Shown piece by piece: positions 34,197 to 45,012 of a stretch of DNA of 64,000 nt. This DNA is from Torymus aiolomorphi. Its lineage: Eukaryota > Arthropoda > Insecta > Hymenoptera > Torymidae. Within the stretch, counting starts at the first letter, position 1; each line of letters opens with the position of its first letter. The position numbers and the translations under genes are program-made. The notes under the pieces are model-generated. The model searched no databases, was not told the origin of the DNA, and saw only the letters and a list, made by a program, of their open reading frames with translations. The DNA lies in the NCBI GenBank assembly GCA_036365515.1, contig CM070875.1, positions 99,830,628 through 99,894,627 on the forward strand, given 5' to 3'.

Positions 34197-34263
34197 AATA
34201 AACGCCTAAGAGCTGATTTTTTTCAGTCTTTATTGTGTATTTTTCGCTATTGTAGTACCTTTG
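34197..34263 (+). repeat. First partial unit of the right 174-bp array
   Basis: AATAAACGCC..., GATTTTTTTC, TGTATTTTTCGCTATTGTAG and CCTTTG match the start of the 174-bp unit in + orientation. The unit continues after the Pao element at 42218: 67 bp here plus about 106 bp there make one unit, showing that Pao landed inside the array. Confidence 0.85.
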
Positions 34264-34839
34264 TGTTTTGTGTTGATGTGATTGGATCGTGGATTGTAGA
34301 GGTTCAAAAATAGTAGGCGTTTCGTGTGGAGATAAGTTGGTGGCTTTATTAAAGCTTGGTTAGATGTAGCCAATGGTAGGTTTTGGTGTAGTTATAGAAT
34401 TTGTAGCTAATGGCCGTACTACCAAGGTGTTTTTTATAAGTAAAACAATTATTTACAACGTTTCGGACATTTTATTACGCCCCTCTTCAGGTTATTTAAA
34501 ACGTATTGTCAGATTCTTTTACGGAAAGTAACGTTGTAAATAATTGTTTTACTTATAAAAAACACCTTGGTAGTACGGCCATTAGCTACAAATTCTATAA
34601 CTTTATTAAAGCTGTCCGTCGTGCCTCGCGGCGTACATTGATGTTGCTGCTCTCTCTCTCGGCCGTCGCGCGTGATACTGACGGAATGAGCCGGCCGGCG
34701 CGGCGAGGCACCGTCGGCAGGCGTCTTGGTAGATGGAGGGGCGGTAGAGAGAGACACGTGGAGAGCGCCGAGTGGCGCGACTCTCTCGCATGTGTGTCTG
34801 TGGCCGGAATAGGGGGGCGATCTCGCTGAGTCGTGAACA
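34264..34839 (-). repeat. 3' LTR of BEL/Pao element, with a hairpin insertion
   Basis: In element orientation the LTR starts TGTTCACGACTCAGC and ends CAACACAAAACA. It matches 41915-42212 but carries an extra 245-bp hairpin insertion (34356-34600) with a 12-bp duplication. CTTTG at 34259-34263 is the target duplication. Confidence 0.92.
34356..34600. mobile_element. Hairpin MITE in the Pao 3' LTR
   Basis: Arms of 71 bp (34392-34462 and 34530-34600) are perfect or near-perfect inverted copies ending TTATAGAATTTGTAGC. The flanking CTTTATTAAAGC (34344-34355 and 34601-34612) is single in the other LTR, so it is a target duplication. The 36 bp between the left duplicate and the left arm is unexplained. 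Confidence 0.85.
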
Positions 34840-34873
34840 TTCCGCCCACCTTTGCCAGATTGGCGAACGGTCC

Positions 34874-36240
34874 CTAATCCGAAGGTTGGAGACGTATGAC
34901 TTTGGCGATGGGGCGTCGTAGCGTTGTGGTGGCCGTGCGGAGATCAACCACACGGACGTGGCCATCGCTCCCTGGGTGGATCTCTGTGATTTGTGCGATG
35001 GGCCACTTTGCTGGTGGCGTGAGCTCATTGCGAATGAGCACTAAATCCCCAATTGCGACGGAGGACTGAGGATGTTTCCACTTCTGACGGGATTGCAGGG
35101 ACGTCAGGTAGTCCGTTGACCATCTCTTCCAGAAGTGCTGGGCCAGCTGACTGATCAAGAGCCAGCGCTTTCCTGCTGGAACTTTGTCGTTGGTGACATC
35201 TCCTTCAGGAACTATAAATGAAGATCTTTGTATGAGAAAGTGTGACGGTGATAGGAAGTCAAGGTCAGAAGGATCGTCAGTGAGAGCGGTTAAAGGTCTG
35301 GAGTTAAGGCATGCTTCAATGCGACACATAAGAGTAGCAAGTTCAGAGAAAGTGAGAACTTGATCCCTAATGACTCGGCGCATGTGATGTTTAGCCGATT
35401 TAACGGCTGCTTCCCAAATGCCTCCAAAATGGGGAGCACTGGGAGGATTGAAAATCCAGGAGGTTCCTTCTTTTGTAAGAGACCGAACAACTCGAGAAGA
35501 GAATTCTGACGAAGCATCTACCATCTGTCTTAGTTGAACATCTGCCCCGACGAAGTTAGTACCTTGGTCAGAGTATAACTCCTTGCAATGACCTCGACGA
35601 GCCGTGAAACGATGAAAAGCGGCGATGAACGCCTCACTTGAATAATCCTCAACTACCTCAATATGAACGGCTCTGGTGGCCATACAAATGAAGATGGCAA
35701 TATAACCTTTCATCGTGCCTTTACCTCTAGATTTAGTGAGACGCAGATGAATAGGCCCGGCGTAATCGACGCCAGAGCGTTCGAAAGGTGACGACTGACA
35801 AACACGAGCTTTGGGTAGTTCGCCCATTAATTGGGAGGGCACTCGCGCAGCATAGCGAGAGCAAGTAGTACATGCTCTGATGACTCTTTTAACTTCAGCT
35901 CGTCCCTTAACAATCCAGTATCGTCGTCTGAGTGTAGCAAGGGTTAACTGAACACCACCATGAAGCGTACGTTGGTGAGCGTCCCTGATTAATAAAGTAG
36001 TAAAGTGACACTTAGCAGGTAAAATAAGAGGATGCTTAGCATCTTCTTCGAGAAGAGAGTGAGAGAGTCGACCGCCCACCCTGAGCAAATGACTTTTATC
36101 ATGGGGTTTAGCGGTGACAGAGGGCTTTTAGCCGAAAGTTTACCTGTCCTTGCTAACTGATAAATATCAAACTTAAAATAGGCTTTCTGAATTAGGTAGA
36201 TCAAACAAAGTTTGCTGTTCTCAATCTCACTAGCGCTGAC
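34874..36240 (-). pseudogene. BEL/Pao integrase and C-terminal domain
   Basis: The integrase inserts the element's DNA. The minus frame 36088-34874 is open for 404 codons. It has an H2C2-type zinc region (HQRTLHGGVQLTLATLRRRYW, ACTTCSRY), core motifs VDYAGPI, YSDQGTNF and PPSAPHFGGIWEAAVKS (the DDE residues are all present), and the C-terminal Pao-type region ending IGDLVLIRNELTPPAKWPI. Frameshifts near 36110 and 36245 separate it from RNase H. Of all domains in this element it is the most intact. Confidence 0.92.
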
Positions 36241-36243
36241 CTC

Positions 36244-37990
36244 TTATGAACTCGAAGAGTCTTGGCATAGTAGGGATTGAAGAACAGGGATGAAGCTAAC
36301 ACCTAAATTTGAAGATGTCGCACGCTCCATTTTCGAGCAGACTCGATTAATGAAACGAAAGCAATACGAAGCCATCCGTAACAATTTATCTAACGAAGAG
36401 TAATTATTAATAAGGCTCCAAATTTCTAGAGTGGTCTCAACAGAATTTGGAGTGCTCTTACTTGCGACTAGAGTGTAATTAGGTTGGAAATTCAAACTAT
36501 TTACGGTAAAGTTGAGCTCGTCATGAGAGCTCGACCAAGGTTCATGATTATCAGAAAGCCAGGAGGGGCCTTGCCACCATAAGCGACGTGAAGCTAGTTT
36601 TGAAGGCTCAATACCTCGTGATATAACGTCAGCGGGGTTATCGGCTGATCGCACATGCTGCCAATAGGCTTCAGGTAATAGAGTGTGAATTTCCGAACAC
36701 CTGTTAGCTACAAAAACACCCCATCTAGATGGGTGATCCTTTAACCAAAAGAGGACATCTGCCGAGTCTGACCATAGATGAATACTTGCGATCTTAATAG
36801 GGAATGATTCGATGAAAGTTTGCACCAAACGAGCAAGTAGCAACGCAGCGCACAGTTCTAAGCGAGGTATGCTTAGAGTTTTAAGCGGGGCTACTCGCGT
36901 TTTAGCCACTTGAAGGGTGACAAGTACATTTTGGTCTTGAATTAAGCGCAGGTAGACTACTGCACCATACGCAAATTTGGATGCGTCTGCGAATCCGTGT
37001 ATTTCGAGAAGTTCACACTGAAGTTCACACTGAGGTGTGTATCCACTCCAGCGAGGGATTTTGATCTCTGAGATCGAAGGAAGATCTTGTAACCAGTTTT
37101 GCCAACGATTAGAAGTTTCCGAAGGAAGTTCCTCATCCCAACTAACCTTTAGAATCCATAGCGATTGCATAATAATTTTTGCAGTGATCACTACAGGCGC
37201 TAACCATCCCAAAGGATCAAAGATCCGAGCAATTCTCGAAAGAACTGAACGTTTAGTAAATGGTAGTTCCAAGGGGGAATTCTCGATGTGAAAACTAAAA
37301 TAGTCTGTGTTAGGTTGCCAATCTATACCTAGAATAGGTACAGATGTTTCTGAAGCAAATAAAGAGATCGTATCTGCAGCTAACATATTCGAGGGTAGGA
37401 AGGAAAGCACTTCAGAGTTATTCGAAGTCCACTTTCGTAGATTAAGATGACCCTGCTTAAAGAGTTGAACCAGCTCATCTTGTTTCTGCAGTGCTTCTTC
37501 AAGAGAGTGTGCTCCAGACAACACATTATCAGAATACATTTCTGAACGAACAGCTTCAGCTGCGATCGGGTGATTTTTGCCATAATCTTCGGCTAATTTC
37601 AGTAGCGTGCGTATGGCTAGAAAAGGCGAACATGCCAAGCCATACGTCACTGTTGTCAATCGATAAGTTTGAATGGGTTCACTCTTGTCAAAACGCCATA
37701 AAATCGACTGAAAGGGTTGATCACATTGCTCGACACCAATCTGCCTGAACATTTTCTCCACGTCAGCTGATAGAGCGATCTTATACCTACGCCAGGCACA
37801 GATCAAAGCGACGGGATTTTGAAGTAGATTTGGTCCAACGTGTAGAAGATCGTTGACCGAGACACCTGACTTGGTTTTACTCGAGCCATTAAACACAGTA
37901 CGTAATTTGGTAGTCGTACTAGTTTCCTTCCAAACACCATGATGTGGTAAGAAGGCTTGAGAGTTGTTCGAAAATGAATCAGAATTTGAA
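36244..37990 (-). pseudogene. BEL/Pao reverse transcriptase and RNase H
   Basis: Open for 550 codons (37896-36244). RT blocks: VGPNLLQNPVALICAWRRYK, ALSADVEKMFRQI, and the catalytic box MYSDNVLSGA where Pao elements have YVDD: the second Asp is Asn and Val is Ser. RNase H motifs are HGFADASKFAYGAVVYLR, LELCAALLLARL, IHLWSDSADVLFWL and SADNPADVISRG. A frameshift near 37985 separates it from the upstream protease frame. The catalytic-box change means it is probably unable to polymerise DNA. Confidence 0.92.
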
Positions 37991-40382
37991 GAGACATGTG
38001 ACCTAAGTCAATGTATTCCTTCATAAATTCTGTATAAGCTATTTTGAGTTTCTCGTCTTTAGCGAAGTTTGATTCTAGACCAGTGAGTGCGCGTAATGCG
38101 GCTGAATGAGATTTCTCGAGATGAGCAGAGCTCAACTGGTCACGATTTTTCCAGGGTAGGCTTACAATATATTGCCCTGTTTCATCTTGACGAGTTGATT
38201 TTTGATAAAATTCCTCACAGACTTGTTCGTCTGGCGAGTAAGATTTTTTGTAATTGACTATCTCCTCCGCCCTCCAAAAATCTTGTACGAGCTCCAATAG
38301 TTTGGCTTCTTGCTCGCAGGTAGTTGAGCAATGAAGGGATATTGAATCTAGCCCTATTTCTGGAGTTGTGGATGCGAGATTACCTGTCAAGATCCATCCA
38401 AGTTTGGAACTAAGTGCTATCGGCTGAAGACTTTGGCCCTTAACAATTTGATTTTCAATGATTTGCGCATAAGCGCTAGCACCGAGTAGAATATCGATAC
38501 GTGAAGGTTCGAGATACTTGGAGTCTGCTAGTTGCAGCCCTCTTAAGTATTCGAAATTTGTATTACCCCTTACGACGGGAGGCTTATACGACGAGAGTTT
38601 TGGCAAAACAATGCCATCAACTTCCAAGGAGAAAGTTGAATCGAAATGCGGTTCTATAGTAAGACGAGCAACTTTAGAAGAAACAGCAGCTGTCTTTTCA
38701 CCTATACCTTGAATGTGCGTGTGACTGGTTCTACAATTTAGAGATAGCAAGTTACACATAGCTTGTGTAACAAGTGAGATTTGAGATCCAGGGTCAATCA
38801 GCGCACGAAGTTGAATTTTGGTTCCGTTAGGACCAAGGGCGTTAACCCTAGCGGTAGCTAAAAGTACTCCTGTACAATTAGTACTGTCTCCACTATTGAG
38901 GGAGACTGCTTGAGAAGCAGGTTTATCATCAACTTTTGTGATGAATGCTTGAGAAGCAGGTTTATCATCAACTTTTGTGATGAATGCTTGAGAAGCAGGT
39001 TTATCATCAACTTTTGTGATGAATGCTTGAGAAGCGGGTTTATCATCAACTTTTGTGATGACGAAATTGCCACAGTTTGGGCTAGAGGTGCTGGTCGCTG
39101 AGTCAATCTGATCAGTCTGCAACGAACTGATTGATTGATTGTTGTCAGAGTGCACCAGAGTGTGATGCTTAGCTTTACAAAGAAAGCATCGGTAGTTGGA
39201 ATTTTTAACGTTGTGCGTCTCTAGACAATTGTAACAAAGGTTTGAAGATTTAATTAATCCCTTTCGTTCAGGAACCGTTTTATTGAGAAACCGTTCACAT
39301 CGATTTGTAAAATGAGATTGATTACAAAATGAACATTTCTTCTTTGAGGGATTCGTCGGAGAAGTCTGATGAGAATAAACCGACTGAGCATTGTCATGCT
39401 CTGATTTGCGAGGTTTTGAATTAGAGGTTTGAGCTTTGGGGTTAGTATTAGAAGACGATCTAGTACCTGCTTCGATGGCCTCTAAGGTGAGGGTTTGACT
39501 TCGAAGAAAGGCTTGAAGTTGTTCTATTGTGGGTGGATCGACGCTATCCCCTAAGTGTCTTTCCCATTCCTTTCTTGTATTTAAATCAAGCCGATTTAAC
39601 GCAAAGTTAACGATTAAATCACTACCTAATTGAGCAACTCTGTTTAGAGAGGTTAAACTAGCAATGGGATTGAAGATTTCCCTATACACGCGTTTAACTT
39701 CTGATGAAGTATCTGACTTCATCGGCTTAACCGAGAAGATTTCTGAGATATGAGAGCTAACAATACGCCGCTGATTTTCGTAATACTCGGTTAGAGTTGT
39801 CCATGCACGTTCATAATTGTCACCAGCAATGGGAAGAGATTTGATTTTCTCAAGTGCCTCACCTGTAAGGTGAGTGCGAAGATAATGCAATTTTAGAACA
39901 GGCGTTAAGTCTTCGCGACGATGTATGACCGAACGAAAGACATTCCTAAAGTTCTCCCAATCAGAGAATTTCCCCGAAAACTTTGGTAAATCTACCTTCG
40001 GTAAAGATTGAAACGAAACGTTAGTTACATGAGCAGGATTTGTCGCAACTGGGGCAACATTCGAGTTGGAGGGGCCTTGATTGGCAACTCTTGTTCTAAT
40101 AGTTTTTAAGTAATCGAGAAATTCTCCTGGACGGACATAAAAACTATCCTCAACCAAATCACATATATTAGAAGTAAAATAGACATGATCTTTATCAAGA
40201 ACCTCAAGCTTTAGAATGGACTCATTATGTAACTGAAAAGTCGCATAATTCGCTTCAAGGCCGGCGAGACATGATTCCGCGTAACCTTCCGTCATGTTAT
40301 CTTTATCCTTAGATTTGAAATTTTTAAAGGAGTTTGTAATTTTAGCTTGGAGTAACAACTGTCTAGTATGTAGTCCCTCCAT
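37985..40382 (-). pseudogene. BEL/Pao gag and aspartic protease
   Basis: The frame starts with ATG at 40382 (MEGLHTRQLLLQ) and is open to about 37985. It has the Pao Gag core (LPKLPKFSGKFSDWENF-type block, read here as VDLPKFSGKFSDWENF; LHYLRTHLTGEALEKI), three Cys-rich knuckles (CSFCNQSHFTNRC; CYNCLETHN; CFLCKAKHH), a 13-residue repeat present four times, then a protease-like domain with ALIDPGSQISLV, and the linker domain (LLGASAYAQI, GWILTGNL). Gag forms particles and the protease cuts the polyprotein. This part is uninterrupted over about 800 codons. Confidence 0.92.
38905..39062 (-). repeat. 39-bp tandem repeat within Pao gag, four copies
   Basis: Each unit encodes FITKVDDKPASQA. The four copies are nearly identical (one A/G difference is visible), and the frame is preserved. 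It lies between the zinc knuckles and the protease. Confidence 0.9.
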
Positions 40383-41914
40383 TTTGAGATCAAGTTAATT
40401 AGACTAGTAACGAATTTGACTATTTGAGCTTAGGTTTAAGTAAACTACTCTTACCCACTCGAGAGTAAAGTAAGAAGTAGTGAGAGTAATTACATCTAAG
40501 TCTTAACCTAGGTTATAATACTTATGCTACAGTGAAAGTTGAGATGCGCTTGACGACGCGACGTTGACTGCGTCTGCTTTCGTTCCCACGATGAATCAGC
40601 TGATGATCCGTAACGTTGATGTGAAGAACTTGAAGTGAAGTTACTGCAGACGTTGTGATCGCAGCTAGCTCTGCAACGTAGTCAGCTGTTGAAGATGCGT
40701 CCAGGTGCGGGTCAACAGTCGAAGTTGCAGTCCAAATTTGAATCAACAGGCAGCAGTATAACTGCAAGGTGCAAGTAAAATAAGTATTTGCTAGGTCGAA
40801 ATTGCATTCAATTTCTCAAGACTAGTTAGATATTACAATAAATTTTATAATAAACTCAAACTCAATCAAATTGTATTAATCTCAATTAAATTTAAATTTT
40901 CATTAAATGAAAAAAAAAGCACTAATTTGACTAGACAATAGTTGAAAAGTATTTTTAAATAAACAAATTGGAACGATACGTGTGTTCAAGTATTAGGTCG
41001 AAGTATCCAAGCGCAATCGGATCGACGATAGATGCGAAGAAGATGGACTCGTCCGAGAACAGCTCTGATCCGTTGATGTGCGCGACCCCTGTGGCGAAGT
41101 TGGACTCGTCCTCCTCCTAATCCTCTTGGTGAAGACGTATTCGATGTCCTGGACGTAGCGCGCCCTGTTCTTCGTCTTCTTGTATACGTCTCTCCGTCCC
41201 TCGTGGAAAGCTCGCTATATGCACGGCAAGCACCGCGCAGCTTGATGGAGAGGCAGCGAGCAGGCTCCACGTGGGTAGACCCTGACTTGATGTGTGTAAA
41301 CCCCGTAGCGTGTACGCTGCACGCGGGTACTACGTGACTTGGCTTATGTGAGCCCCGTAGCGTGTACGCTGCACGCGGGTACTCCGTAGAGAAATGCTGT
41401 GGACCCCGAGCGTGTACAATGCACGCTGGTTGTCCGAGTCTTGTGGTCTGCCGGTCACCGTACGAGCGCGGTGACTCGAGAGCTGGCTTTACAGCGCACG
41501 CTCTTGGCTACAAGACAAGATGGCTGCCGGTCACCGTACGAACGCGGTGACTCGAGAGCTGGCTTTACAGCGCACGCTCTTGGCAATGTCTTGAAGTCGC
41601 TAGCGACGCACTCCAAGGCGTTTTTAGAGATGGGGAGAATAGCAATTGAGAATGCTATTTCCCCAAGTAAGCCTTAGTAATAGGCTTACTCGCGCGCGAC
41701 GGCGTGATAACGAGAGAGAGAGAGAGAGAGACAGCAACATACGCGCGAAGTCGGCATGCGGGCACATGCGACTTATTCGGCACTCACGACCACGAACAAT
41801 TTTGATGCGTACCTGTATGGGAGAAAGGTAGCTTTCCCTATGCCACTCGAGAGTAGACATAGAAGAAAGAAAGACTTTTCCTCCTTGATGTGGCCATTGG
41901 CTCGAAGGACCAAA
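40383..41914 (-). other. BEL/Pao 5' leader with tandem repeats
   Basis: Long non-coding leader between the primer site and gag. Three units of about 50-55 bp share CCCCGTAGCGTGTACGCTGCACGC (from about 41302, 41353 and 41402), and two units of about 73 bp begin CTGCCGGTCACCGTACGA (about 41450 and 41523). A short GA run lies at 41714-41732. No gene. Confidence 0.65.
41895..41914 (-). promoter_or_regulatory. BEL/Pao primer-binding site
   Basis: Read on the minus strand, the bases next to the right LTR are TTTGGTCCTTCGAGCC, a primer site very common in insect Pao elements. Confidence 0.85.
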
Positions 41915-42212
41915 TGTTTTGTGTTGATGTGATTGGATCGTGGATTGTAGAGGTTCAAAAATAGTAGGCGTTTCGTGTGGAGATAAGTTGGTGGCTTTAT
42001 TAAAGCTGTCCGTCGTGCCTCGCGGCGTACATTGATGTTGCTGCTCTCTCTCTCGGCCGTCGCGCGTGATACTGACTGAGGCACCGTCGGCAGGCGTCTT
42101 GGTAGATGGAGGGGCGGTAGAGAGAGACACGTGGAGAGCGCCGAGTAGCGCGACTCTCTCGCGTGTGTGTCTGTGGCCGGAATAGGGGGGCGCTCTCGCT
42201 GAGTCGTGAACA
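41915..42212 (-). repeat. 5' LTR of BEL/Pao element
   Basis: A 298-bp LTR, TGTTCACGAC...CAACACAAAACA in element orientation. Near-identical to the left LTR outside the latter's insertion, apart from a short deletion and a few substitutions. Confidence 0.93.
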
Positions 42213-42217
42213 CTTTG

Positions 42218-43917
42218 CATCCCCCAAGCGATAGGTTCCAGATCGATTTTAATATTGGCAATTTTTTTACAACTCCATCACAATATCTTGTCGTAATATC
42301 AGCAATAAAATTTATATTAAATTAATAAACTCACGAGACATGATTTTTTTTCGGTATTTTTTTGTATACTTTCAGCCATTTTAGCCCGATCGCACCCCTC
42401 AAGCGAAAGGTTACGTATAGATTTTCATATCGGCAATTTTTTTACAAAGCTATGGCAACATCTTGGTGAGATTTCACCCATAAAATTTGTCTTAAATTAA
42501 TAAACTCACGAGAGATGATTTTTTCACGTTATTGTTCGTGTATTTTCGGCTATTTTAGCCCCTTTGCACCCCCTAAGCGAAAGTTTCCGGAACGAATTTC
42601 ATATCCCCAATTTTTTTGCAGGGCTACGGTAATATCTTGAAGAAATATCAGCCATAAAATTGGCCCTAAATTAATAAACTCGCGAGAGATGATCTTTTCA
42701 CGTTATTTTTCGTGTATTTTCGGCTATTTTAGCCCCTTTGCACCCCCCAAGCGAGACGTTCCGAATCGAATTTCTTATCGCCAATTTTTTTACAAGGCTA
42801 TGGCAACATCTGAAAGAAATATCAGCCATAAAATTTGTCTTAAATTAATAAACTCACGAGAGATGATTTTTTCATGTTATTTTTCGTGTATTTTCGGCTA
42901 TTTTAGACCCCCCGCACCCCCCAAACGAGACGTTCCGGATCGAATTTCTTATCGCAAATTTTTTTACAAGGCTATGGCAACATCTGGAAGAAATATCAGC
43001 CGTAAAATTTGTCTTAAATTAATAAACTCGAGAGAGATGATTTTTTCACGTTATTGTTCGTGTATTTTCGGCTATTTTAGCCCCTTTGCACCCCCTAAGC
43101 GAAAGTTTCCGGAACGAATTTCATATCGCCAATTTTTTTACAAGGCTAACACAACATCTGGAAGAAGTATCAGCTTTAAAATTTGCCTTAAATTAATAAA
43201 CTCGCGGGAGATGATTTTTTCTCGGTGTATTTGCGTGTATTTTCCGCTATTTTAGTCCCTTTAAACCCCCCAAGGGAAAGGTTCCGGATCGAATTTCATA
43301 TCCCCAATTTTTTTGCAAGGCTATGGCAACATCTTGATGAAATATCAGCCATAAAATTTGTCTTAAATTAATAAACTCACGAGAGATGATTTTTTCACGT
43401 TATTGTTCGTGTATTTTCGGCTATTTTAGCCCCTTTGCACCCCCTAAGCGAAAGTTTCCGGAACGAATTTCATACCCCCAATTTTTTTGCAGGGCTACGG
43501 CAATATCTTGAAGAAATATCAGCCATAAAATTGTCCCTAAATTAATAAACTCGCGAGAGATGATTTTCTTACGTTATTTTTCGTGAATTTTCCGCTATTT
43601 TTGTCCCTTTGCACCCCCCAAGCGAGACGTTCCGGATCGAATTTCTTATCGTCAATTTTTTTACAAGGCTATGGCAACATCTGGAAGAAATATTAGCCAT
43701 AATATTTGTCTTAAATTAATAAACTCGCGAGAGATGATTTTTTCACGTTATTTTTCGTGTATTTTCGGCTATTTTAGCTCCATTGTACCCCCTAAGGGAA
43801 AGGTTCCGGATCGATTTTCATATCCCCAATTTTTTTTACAAGGCTATGGCAACATCTGGAAGAAATATCAGCTATAAAATTTGTTTTAAATTAATAAACT
43901 CGCGAGAGATGATTTTT
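42218..43917 (+). repeat. Right array of the 174-bp tandem repeat
   Basis: The motif AATAAACTCRCGAGAGATGA recurs at 42324, 42499, 42673, 42847, 43021, 43195, 43370, 43544, 43718 and 43893, a period of 174-175 bp. Each unit also has CGGCTATTTTAGCCCC, TTCCGGA and ATATCAGCCATAAAATT blocks. Inverted relative to the left array. It ends mid-unit at about 43917, where Gypsy integrase resumes. Confidence 0.96.
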
Positions 43918-44503
43918 GGCACCGTACCTTTAAAGCGGCGATCATGTGTCATGTGGACAAGGACTGGACCCGACACTAAGTACTGTTTTATTAGGTTTAC
44001 GTTGTCATCTCTGGCAAGATACAAATGCGTCTCCCGCTGAATTTTTGTTTGGTACTACCTTGCGCCTTCCAGGTGAGTTTTTCTCCCTGAAGACTACGTC
44101 TGATTCAATCTTCTTTATTGAAGAATTTCGCGAATTCATGCGTCAGATCCATCCAGTCCCTGTCACTATTATAAAAAACGTGCATTTTGTTTTAAAGACT
44201 TGTATAGTTGTTCTCATGTATTTATGCGCAATAGGCTAAAAAATCATTAGAAAGGCCATATACGGGCCCATATAAAGTATTAAAGCGTCCGTCCGATCGC
44301 GTCTTCGATATCGAAGTTAACGAGGAGCGTTACGCAGTGTATCGGTAGAACTCCTAAAACCCGCATATGTAATCCGCGATGATCTCTCCGAAGTTCCTCC
44401 CGGTGGTGATTCAAATGGCAATGAGCCCACAACCGTCGATCGACCAGTACTAAAAACCTATTCAAAAAAGAAGGTACCGTTTGTCTCTGCATCTAAAGCC
44501 TAA
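43918..44503 (+). pseudogene. Gypsy integrase, 3' part
   Basis: Continues the integrase from 27137: HRTFKAAIMCH, LLGLRC, TNASPAEFLFGTTLRLPGEF, then RPYTGPYKVLKRPSDRVFD and YVIRDDLSEVPPG in neighbouring frames, ending near 44503. Some frameshifts. These are typical C-terminal blocks of Gypsy integrases of this clade. The junction at 43917/43918 is inside the catalytic core; the part with the catalytic Glu is missing or lies at the junction. Confidence 0.85.
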
Positions 44504-44636
44504 TGTGACTGTGATCAACAGTGATATCTTTTCCACAGATTGTAAGAGCTACCGAGCACAGTAAGTACTAAGTTCTGAAATTTATATTTATATTTTTATA
44601 TTCATGTATTACGTTGGCACTTGGGCGGGGTGGTAG

Positions 44637-44889
44637 TGTATAGGGACTGCGATCTTCCCTCTCGCTCTCTTTGTGAAGGAAGCAGCCATGTTGCGAACGG
44701 CGAGAATCTGCCTGCGAGCGGCAGTCGTTGCTCAGAGTTTAGAGCGTACGGACGTGTGTCCGCTGTACACCCACTAACTACCTAAATAAATCACCTCCTG
44801 TTACTTATTAACTCTCCGACTCTCTATTCTCTCTCTCCTTCCCCTCCTATTTCCGGAACGAGTAGAACTATGGGGCTTATTTTCCCACA
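44637..44889 (+). repeat. 3' LTR of Gypsy element
   Basis: 253 bp, starts TGTATAGGGACTGCGATC and ends TTTTCCCACA, followed by AGTG (44890-44893). It has about 57 bp that the 5' LTR lacks, so the two LTRs differ by a deletion or insertion plus many substitutions, consistent with an old insertion. Confidence 0.9.
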
Positions 44890-45012
44890 AGTGTATGTAA
44901 TTTCAGATGCTAACGCATCTATAAGGAAGTACTGTCGGTAAGCTTGAACTTAAGTGTATGTTAGTTCGCCATAGTGTTACCAGCGTTTTTTGTTCTTACT
45001 ACTAAAAATATT

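Larger units (their letters stand above)
34264..42212 (-). mobile_element. BEL/Pao LTR retrotransposon
   Basis: Complete from LTR to LTR, with CTTTG on both sides (34259-34263 and 42213-42217). Primer site next to the right LTR, then leader, gag, protease, reverse transcriptase, RNase H and integrase on the minus strand, and a purine-rich tract (34840-34860) before the 3' LTR. Frameshifts at three or so places and an altered catalytic box make it inactive, but it is clearly younger than the array it sits in. No env gene. Confidence 0.95.
27138..43917. mobile_element. Element with inverted 174-bp tandem arrays at both ends, inserted in Gypsy integrase
   Basis: The Gypsy integrase is interrupted here. 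About 9-10 copies of a 174-bp unit lie near the left end in one orientation and about 10 copies lie at the right end in the other. A core of about 5.2 kb lies between them. Without the nested Pao element the insertion is about 8.8 kb. The architecture recalls Foldback-type transposons (long inverted ends made of tandem repeats). The first 190 bp on the left have no partner on the right. No clean target duplication is visible; a few integrase codons are missing at the junction. Confidence 0.75.
22414..44889 (+). mobile_element. Ty3/Gypsy LTR retrotransposon, degraded and interrupted
   Basis: LTRs at 22414-22609 and 44637-44889, primer site at 22610, gag, then protease, reverse transcriptase, RNase H and integrase in Gypsy order, all with stops or shifts. 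The integrase is split at about 27137/43918 by a 16.8-kb insertion. Subtracting that insertion leaves about 5.7 kb, a normal length. It sits in a mariner with a 4-bp target duplication (AGTG). Confidence 0.92.

Noticed and set aside
34506..34849. Open frames in the Pao LTR on both strands
   Set aside because: LTR sequence; the same frames recur in the other LTR.
41362..41677. Frames in the Pao leader
   Set aside because: Created by GC-rich tandem units; no domain.
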